Source: Nageia nagi
Taxonomy: Eukaryota > Pinophyta
Assembly: GCA_050084985.1 (NCBI GenBank)
Contig: JBITNC010000001.1
Location: 131,874,001 to 131,938,000, forward strand
DNA: 64,000 nucleotides
Direction of reading: 5' to 3'
Shown: positions 57,651 to 64,000 of the stretch, piece after piece
Position numbering within the stretch: the first letter of the stretch is position 1
Layout: each line of letters opens with the position of its first letter
Notes under the pieces: model-generated
What the model was told of the DNA's origin: nothing
Seen by the model: the letters and a program-made list of their open reading frames with translations, nothing else
Databases searched by the model: none
Position numbers and translations under genes: made by a program

Positions 57651-58235
57651 TGGAGTGTCAGCTCCATCAGTTTATCACTTATTTTGCGGAGTTCGGTTCT
57701 TATGTGACTGCAGCTAGTGTGAAGGCTCAGTTGTGTGGAACTTAGCTCTCCCCCATCTGCTTATCATTGTTTTGCGGAGTTCAGTTCTTATGTGACTGTA
57801 GCCAGTGTGAAGGCTCAGTTGTGTGGAACTTAGCTCTCCCCCATCAGCTTATCATTATTTTGCGAAGTTCGGTTCTTCGGTAACTGGAGTACACCTCTTG
57901 ATGTGAGGGCTCAGTTGTGTGGATACTTAGCTCTCCCATTATCAGCTTATCACTTGTTTTGCGGAGTTCGATTCTTCGGCAACTGGAGTACACCTCTTGA
58001 TGTGAGGGCTCAGTTGTGTGGATACTTAGCTCTCCCATTATCAGCTTATCACTTGTTTTGCGAAGTTCAGTTCTTCGGCAACTGGAGTACACCTCTTGAT
58101 GTGAGGGCTCAGTTGTGTGGATACTTAGCTCTCCCATTATCAGCTTATCACTTGTTTTGCGGAGTTCGGTTCTTCGGCAACTGCAGTACACCTCTTGATG
58201 CGAGGGCTCAGTTGTGTGGAACTTAGCTCTCCCCT
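57650..58235 (+). repeat. ~99-base tandem array
   Basis: Units with TTTTGCGGAGTTCGGTTCTTCGG, GTACACCTCTTGATGTGAGGG, CTCAGTTGTGTGGA and CTTAGCTCTCCC. Three near-identical 99-base units start near 57853, 57954 and 58053 and are followed by a fourth; two shorter diverged ones precede them. Because 99 is a multiple of three, both strands show repeat-encoded open frames (57844-58191, 57903-58226) that are not genes. Confidence 0.9.
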
Positions 58236-58400
58236 GTGTTTGGTTATGGTTATCATGTTTGGTCTTGTGAGTTGATCATGTGTGTTATCATGTCTTATCT
58301 TGTGAGTTGATCATGTGTGTTATCATGTCTTGTCTTGTGAGTTGGTCATATGTGTTGTGATGTGGTCTTGTCAAGTTGTCGTCCGGTCGGCATGTGTGGT
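58236..58400 (+). repeat. ~40-base repeats, three units
   Basis: TATCATGT(C/T)T.GTCTTGTGAGTTGATCATGTGTG repeated three times with slight drift toward GGTCAT/GTGATGT. Confidence 0.8.
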
Positions 58401-58703
58401 TAAGTCGTCTGTCCTGTCATTGTTATGTGTGTTGTCAAGCATGTTGTCTTGGGTCATCAGCATTGCAGCAAGATTATCAGATTATCAGACATATCAGGCT
58501 ATCACCTTCTACAACAAAACGCAAGGGGCAAGCATGCCCAAGGTAATATCATAAGGGAGTTTTCTCAACCTATAAGCTTATCATGATGTTGTTTAAATGG
58601 TTAGTGTTTATCATTGCTTATCAAAATTGCTTGCTATGATGTTGTGTTTTTACTTTGAATGCAAAATCTCAAGTCATCTCATGATTTTTTCGATTTCACA
58701 TCC

Positions 58704-58716
58704 AAAGTGGGGCATC
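58704..58716 (+). other. Polypurine tract
   Basis: AAAGTGGGGCATC immediately before the 3' LTR, identical to 6923-6935 of the Tat element. Confidence 0.85.
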
Positions 58717-59687
58717 TGTTAACACATAAAAATGATTTTATGTTTTTAAATCAATAAATTAATGAAATATGTTTGGCCTAACTATATGTCTTGAATGGAT
58801 TAAAGTGATAATATCAATGTTTGGCTTGAATATGAATATTGCATGGTTTATCTTGAATATTGCATGGGTTATCTTGAATATTGAATGGTTTACCTTGAGT
58901 ATTGCATGAATTATCTTGTTTACTGATGTATTTATCTTAAATCTTGTGAATTAACCTTATTTATGTGGATGCACGCTGACCTATGGGCGGTATTACCTAT
59001 ATCTATATAAATAAGGGATCTAATAGTAAGTCCACAACAACAAGGATACACATGATCCCGCGTATGGTCTTGTAAGTGGATACCCCTTAAGGTATCTCTT
59101 GGTACCGCCTACAAGGCTGTGGTTTGTGTGCTTCCTTTCGCGAGCTATCCTGACATCTACGATCTATTCTGATATCACACTGCTATCTGAGACATCCGTA
59201 TTAAAGCTCTGGACTTGATTGAGAGATCAAAAATCATCAAAAGAAGGCCACCGGCGCTCCCTTATGAACCAGGAACACCATCGGTGCTCTATTATCTCTG
59301 AAACGGACCGCCTGCAGTCCTCTTTTTGCATCTTCACAGGTGACTACGTTTTTGAGAGGCAGTTCATCATCAGCACATCGCCAACATCTTCATCTTTCGT
59401 TGTCAGGTACGTTCCGTGAGGTAAGTATACAAACCACAGTCTTGTTTGATTACATTTCTGAATTGGTTATTTTGTTTATTGTTATCTAGAATAAATTACT
59501 ATCTTTAGTTCAAATACAAATATATTGGGTTTGTAGATATTTATCTATTTATTTATTTGCATGCTCAATTTTATTTGTAAACATTTGTGAGAATAAATTG
59601 CTATCCGTAGCTAGAATACAGATAATATTGAGTTTGTAGATAATTGCTTATTTATTTATTTGCACTCTCAATTTTTATTTGTAAACA
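58717..59687 (+). repeat. 3' LTR (971 bp)
   Basis: Offset 6408 from the 5' LTR with no indel. Differences seen by eye are 11 substitutions, e.g. at the third palindrome (CGCCTGCAG for CGCCCGCGG) and ATACCCC for CTACCCC. Followed by GTCAT. Confidence 0.95.
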
Positions 59688-59692
59688 GTCAT

Positions 59693-60380
59693 CCATTTGA
59701 TCATCCCTTTCATGTGGGAGAATTTTGTCATATAAAATCACATAACATATTTGGGAATTCTAACCACTTCAATTCAACAACAATTAATATGAAATTGTGA
59801 TCTAAATTCTCTAAGTGAATATTTGATAACTTGGTATAAATGAGATTTATTCATAAATTTAAATTATTGAATTAATTTTTCCTAGTAACCAAGACCTTAA
59901 CACTTTACTCTCATGGTTGTTTCTATTGGTATTCTTATTCCTTAAGAATGTTTAGTAAGTCCTTTGTAATCACAACCCATCTTCTTCATTGAGTTTGAAC
60001 AAATTTCTTTCGTATGATTTTTTATTAGGATAATAAAATAATTATCCTTATTACTACATTTAAATTAGTCAACACTATTGGGATTCATATTAATATGCTA
60101 AAAAAATATTCTAAAGTCATAAAACATAAGATCAAATATTATCCAAAGCATCACATTAGAATATAAGAAGAATTGCTTCAACTAGTATAATGTACAATAA
60201 GCCTTTCTTATATATACAAGGGTGAATAATGTGGGTGAATATCAACCACAAAACGAGAGATGATACATGAGCCATAGATCATGAGGTAGGTATACCAAAT
60301 AGATCCTAACCCTCTAATCAAACTAGATAAGGAAAAAATAAACCAAACCAATTAAAATAATATATTCACCCTAATATCTA
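59693..60380. other. No recognisable gene
   Basis: AT-rich flank of the insertion, with no domain motif or repeat pair seen. Confidence 0.5.
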
Positions 60381-61260
60381 AAATAAAAAATGAATTATCC
60401 TCACATGTGTGTGAGAGATAAATAAAATAAACTAAGGATAAAAGTACATTATTGACCTAAAGCTAGGTATATGAAATATCCTACAAGGTAGGGTACCTCC
60501 TCCATGGTAATCAAGTCCCCATCCTCCTCTTTGATAATGATATTATCCTACTCTCACATATGGTATAGGGCCTACAATGCTTTATGGATACCCTAGACTT
60601 GTTTAACACAAGACATTATTTAGTTGTTAACCTCAATAAAACCAATGGTATGGTATTAAATACCTTAAAGGCCATTACTAAAAAAACTCAAATCACATAC
60701 TTGGCAAGGGTCATTTAGATTACCACCTCCTACACTTATTTGGGAGTACTCTTCACTAGACCTCAATTCTCTATGAATGTAGTGATCCCATCTATAATGC
60801 ATCCAATATATGTAACAATTTCCTCCCTTGAGCTACAACGTATCAAGCTCCATGCTCTAGTCACCCCCATAGTGCTTTATGGTATCAAGGTTTGGTGACC
60901 CAATATGAGAAGCTCATATTGGGCCATAAGTGATAGGATCTTGGTTGGTACATTATCATGCTCCATTTAGAGAAATAAGACTATTCCAAATCATATCATA
61001 TTGGTTGAGTTTGTTTTCGAACCTCTATAGGTGTGGTCCCTTGTAGTATTGGTTATTTTTCTTCATCACGTCCATAACCTTGCATGTACTAGAGGAGGTG
61101 TAGATTGACTCCCATATAGGAATTTGGTATCATTGATGGATTTAATAGCTTAGGGCTACCATTGGTGTTGGTTCATCTAGTTTCTTAATATTTTTTCATA
61201 ATTGGATATTTATACCTTAGGGAGACATACATAGAGACCTAATTGATATATTGATATTGA
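60380..61260 (+). pseudogene. LINE reverse transcriptase, C-terminal part
   Basis: LLHGNQVPILLFDNDIILLSHMV (about 60497-60566) corresponds to the LINE catalytic box (family LLYADD; here FDND, so the first Asp is lost). Next come GLQCFMDTL, YLVVNLNKTNGMVLNTLK, TSYTYLGVLFTRPQFSMN, LELQRIKLHALVTPIVLYGIKVW and the IPNHIILVEFVFEPL segment. These are the thumb and C-terminal domain of plant LINE (L1-like) ORF2. Stops are frequent. No endonuclease, 5' end or poly(A) tail is identified. LINEs copy themselves by target-primed reverse transcription and may mobilise SINEs. Confidence 0.75.
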
Positions 61261-62163
61261 CTAGAAAAATGATTTATAAGGCATATATTTAGAACAATTA
61301 GTTTTCTCCTTAGCATACTCTTATAAATAATTTGTTACATTACTCCCAACACTTCCTATAAAATGAAAAAGAGATGATACTCCCATATGGATTTATCAAT
61401 TTACACCTCCCTCTTGACTTGAGGATATTTTTTGGATAGTTTAGAGTTTTTTTCCACTATCAATGGATCAAGATCGATCATCAATAGCATGTGAGCATTG
61501 AGTTTGTCAACTATGCTTGCTAGAGTTAGATATTGAGGGCTATTTATTCTTTAGGTTATTGATTTATTATGAGATCCAAGGATAACACCACTATATTTTT
61601 CAATACTCCTATAGCTCAAAATTGATCTTATTTTAATTCCTAAACCAAAATGGTGTGATATTCTATCTTAAAGAGGTATTCCTTACAAGTGAATGTTTCT
61701 CATATGATGCTTAACATCTGATAGGTGTTCACTTGATTACTTATTTCTTTCAAACTTCCTCAAAGGAGAAATCTTGTAAGAAAAGGAGAGATGAACCTCT
61801 TTCACTTAGTTTATGCACCAAATAATGAGTATGTGTTGATTTTATTCTTCTATGGTATTAATAAATCATATCCTTCTTTAGCTATAGAAAGGTCGATGCA
61901 AACATAGTTACCATAGCTAAGGGGAGCTTAGTTAGGTTATTGAGATGAGAGTCCTCCCCTAAACTGATCTTTACTATTCTATTTTACTATATGATTATGT
62001 ACTCATTTTGAAGGCTTAAATCCTTTATTACATTATTATATTATTTTACTTATAGTAAGGGTCATCTGGCATCCCACATGCTACTTTAGACATTTATACA
62101 TCATAGTCTCATTGATCATTTTTGGTCACTCATGAAACATTAATATATATATATTATTTAACA
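61261..62163. repeat. Probable copia 3' LTR ending at 62163; outer end unknown
   Basis: On the minus strand GGGAGAG is followed by TGTTAAATAA, a polypurine-LTR junction at 62163/62164. How far left the LTR runs cannot be told; nothing else is recognisable here. Confidence 0.4.
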
Positions 62164-62539
62164 CTCTCCCTTAAGTTATACTTGGATGTAGCAAAATAAT
62201 AATGATATATCTACATATTTTAGTCCCAATAATTAGGCTTGATTAGGAACTTATGTACAATCTATTTGTGAAACTCTACTAGAAAGATGGTGAAAATACA
62301 CATGAAAAAAATATATTTTCTAGAAGAGAGAAGAAGATGGTTTAAGCAAGAAGATGTGGAGGAAGATGTTCTCATCAACACCTTCTAAGAATAATTTTTT
62401 TCACTTCAAAAAAGCCAAACAATTCAAGGTAGAAAGATGATGTAAATGGTTTCATAAATATATCCATAATTTGTTATTGAGTGAAAAGATACTTCAAGAT
62501 GAGAACTTGAGCTTTAATAATTTAGTGAATGAAATGCAT

Positions 62540-63200
62540 GTGATACATAATGTGCTTGTTATGTTGATTCTAAAGTGATTTATATGGTATAGAATTATGA
62601 AAGGATTTTGTATAATTAACTACTTCAATTCAAAATTGAAGAGGAAAATATCTAAAATGCATCATGTAGGTAGTCATCTCTTTTAAGGTTCTATTGTTTC
62701 TTTATACCATATTCTAGTATGGTGTGTGAGGTACATAATTCTAATGAATAATAATATGTTCCATAAGGAAATCTATAACTTATATGTTGAAATAAACCCC
62801 AATTATCAATGCAAATAATTTTTATGCAACATTAAGTCTGATTCTCAACCAAAGTCTTAATGATTTTGAAGTGTGAGAAAATATACTTTTATACTTGAGA
62901 AAATATACCAATGTTTATATATCATGAAACTATCCATAAATATCAATTTATATTTAGCTTCATTGAAAGAAACATGATAGAACATCATCAAATCATTATG
63001 TATTAGCTCTAGGGGTGAAGAGGCTCTATACAATTCAACTTTGTGAAATGCGTCTTGTATTATTTTTGAAGTACACAACTGGGGAAAACACCATCAAGAA
63101 ATGAAATTTTAGGTAAATTATTAACCTTATTATGAATACTAAACTCCTTTAAATATCTATAATTGAGATCTCCAAATCTCTAATGCCAAAGTTTGCTCTC
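62540..63200 (-). pseudogene. Copia GAG-pre-integrase and integrase remnant
   Basis: Minus strand: RFGDLNYRYLKEF..NKVNNLPKISFLDGVFPSC (zinc-binding GAG-pre-integrase; family HRRFGHLN...C..C), then HKVELYRASSPLELIHNDLMMFYHVSFNEAKYKLIFMDSFMIYKHWYIF (62857-63078). The latter is the first part of the integrase core (family YRA..PLELVH.D; here H-N-D keeps the Asp, and the DD of the next motif reads DS). A decayed MMHFRYFPLQFWIEVVNYTKSFHNSIPYKSL segment (family LP.YFWAEAVNTA.Y..N..P) ends the match. Confidence 0.75.
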
Positions 63201-63379
63201 AAAATTTGCATAAGCAACTAAGAATGTACCAAATGAAGAAGTATCATCAAAAACTTCAAAATGATACAATCTTGCTATGTGATTAACAACTTCTTGTGTA
63301 ATAAATGAATTTGGTTACAAAAAATTTCTAATTTCAAATCCCTATGGTGTAAATAAAATAAAATTTCTTTTCCCAGAAA

Positions 63380-63640
63380 TACAAATTTGATACACTTAGA
63401 GGAGATTGGTGATAATTAGGGATACAAAGAACATCATTTATATGGCCACCATCTACTTATGTATCACCCTTATATTTGACATGAATGAAAGAAGATTCAC
63501 TAACTTCAATGCTTGAAGTTGAACTAATATGGTTAATAGCACTAGAAACCAAAACCCAACTATCTAAATAAGAATTAATAGATTTACCTCTGATATTCAA
63601 AGCCTAACCTTGAAACTAAATACTTTAACTAACACTCATG
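63380..63640 (-). pseudogene. Copia protease remnant
   Basis: SYLDSWVLVSSAINHISSTSSIEVSESSFIHVKYKGDT.VDGGHINDVLCIPNYHQSPLSVSNLYFWEKKFYF on the minus strand fits the copia protease (family W.LDSGAT.HI...; ...L.DVL.VP....NLLSV..L). The catalytic D-S-G-A is altered to V-S-S-A. Confidence 0.65.
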
Positions 63641-64000
63641 CTAATAAATCCTATAACTTCATACAATTTTCCTTTATGAACATTAATATTATAATTTTTT
63701 ATAAAAATGAGTTGATTCTCTTCAAGTATATATATGATAAACCCTTTTGTGCAAGCATGTTTATCATTCACAATTTTCATGTGTGATAGTTGTACAATGT
63801 GAGTGGTTCAATTGAAACTTAAAAATTCATCAAAAACCATAAAAATAGGAATTAAAATATGATATATGTAAAAATATACACCAAAAATATAATCTCTAAT
63901 AAAAAAATAATTTTCACTTTTATTACAATAAGAAACCCCCCATAATAGATGCCTTTAAAATTTTGCACCTTTAGAAAAACATTTTATCCAAAATAGATAA

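Larger units (their letters stand above)
52304..59692 (+). mobile_element. Young gag-only LTR retrotransposon (TR-GAG type) related to Tat elements
   Basis: GTCAT is duplicated at 52304-52308 and 59688-59692. Between lie 5' LTR 52309-53279, tRNA-Trp primer site 53282-53299, gag 53302-55530, a non-coding repeat-rich 3' region, polypurine tract 58704-58716 and 3' LTR 58717-59687. Both LTRs are 971 bases; by eye I count 11 mismatches, ten of them transitions. There is no protease, RT, RNase H or integrase. The LTR and polypurine tract are homologous to those of the Tat element at 1-7712. Known TR-GAG elements have this layout and rely on autonomous partners for enzymes. CG sites are still plentiful, unlike all older elements here. 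Confidence 0.9.
62164..64000 (-). mobile_element. Ty1/copia element, minus strand, lacking RT-RNase H
   Basis: From the right edge leftward: protease, GAG-pre-integrase, integrase core fragments, then a polypurine tract (minus-strand GGGAGAG, 62164-62170). Only about 350-400 bases separate integrase remnants from the tract, so the RT and RNase H, which should take about 1.8-2 kb, are deleted. Copia order (integrase before RT) is confirmed by the domains seen. The 5' part lies outside the window. Confidence 0.75.

Noticed and set aside
57844-58226. Overlapping open frames on both strands (115 and 107 residues)
   Set aside because: They are translations of the 99-base tandem array. A unit length divisible by three keeps frames open by chance.
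55531-58703. Hidden pol between gag and the 3' LTR of the young element
   Set aside because: I looked for protease (D-S/T-G), YVDD and integrase HHCC/DDE signatures in all frames. None are present, and the space is occupied by repeats.

Overview
This window reads as nuclear DNA of a seed plant with a large, repeat-filled, AT-rich genome. Almost everything recognisable is a transposable element in some state of decay. Most coding remnants are broken by TAG, TAA or TGA codons where the family has Gln, Trp or Arg, and CG dinucleotides are rare. That is the footprint expected of long-term cytosine methylation and deamination. The gag-PR families, the Tat-lineage element with a second RNase H, and the plant mobile domain protein fit a gymnosperm (conifer or gnetophyte). 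The species is not identifiable from the sequence, so this is inference.

Layout. 1-7712: 3' part of a decayed Ty3/gypsy Tat-lineage element (gag end, protease, RT, RNase H, archaeal-type RNase H, integrase, a tandemly duplicated 3' tail, 3' LTR). It sits inside the protease/RT region of a minus-strand chromovirus-like element (7713-9747, LTR 9750-10162), which abuts the 3' end of a minus-strand plant-mobile-domain (PMD) pseudogene (10165-12480). That pseudogene holds a small MITE-like insertion. 13800-15500: subrepeats, a polypurine tract and the start of another LTR. 15545-16690: long tandem repeat. 17040-19270: minus-strand CACTA (TNP2) transposase remnant. 20640-24809: gag-protease-only LTR element whose LTRs are full of ~75-bp repeats and whose 3' LTR carries a nested ~950-bp insertion. 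31980-34200: the only sizeable stretch outside the young element that keeps CG dinucleotides, hence the best candidate for a live host gene or promoter, though I cannot name it. 35187-35408: tRNA-like SINE with a 15-bp target-site duplication. 38220-39060: minus-strand gypsy gag. 44840-51130: PPR gene fragments around a carotenoid cleavage dioxygenase (CCD4/NCED-like) pseudogene, which is split by a three-LTR retroelement array. 51682-51918: MITE-like inverted repeat.

The best preserved feature is a young, structurally complete LTR retrotransposon at 52309-59687: two 971-bp LTRs, GTCAT target-site duplication, tRNA-Trp primer site, a ~742-codon gag frame with one stop, no pol, a large two-level tandem array, and a polypurine tract. 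Its LTRs are homologous to the 3' LTR of the Tat element at the window start. It therefore looks like a gag-only (TR-GAG type) partner dependent on Tat-lineage elements. It carries a dispersed set of 16-17-bp GC-rich palindromes in LTR, gag and 3' region, which I regard as the most novel signal here. 60380-61260 is a LINE reverse-transcriptase remnant and 62164-64000 a truncated minus-strand Ty1/copia element.

Genes do not form an operon or pathway here. The relationships are nesting (element in element in gene) and trans-dependence (gag-only elements on pol-bearing relatives).
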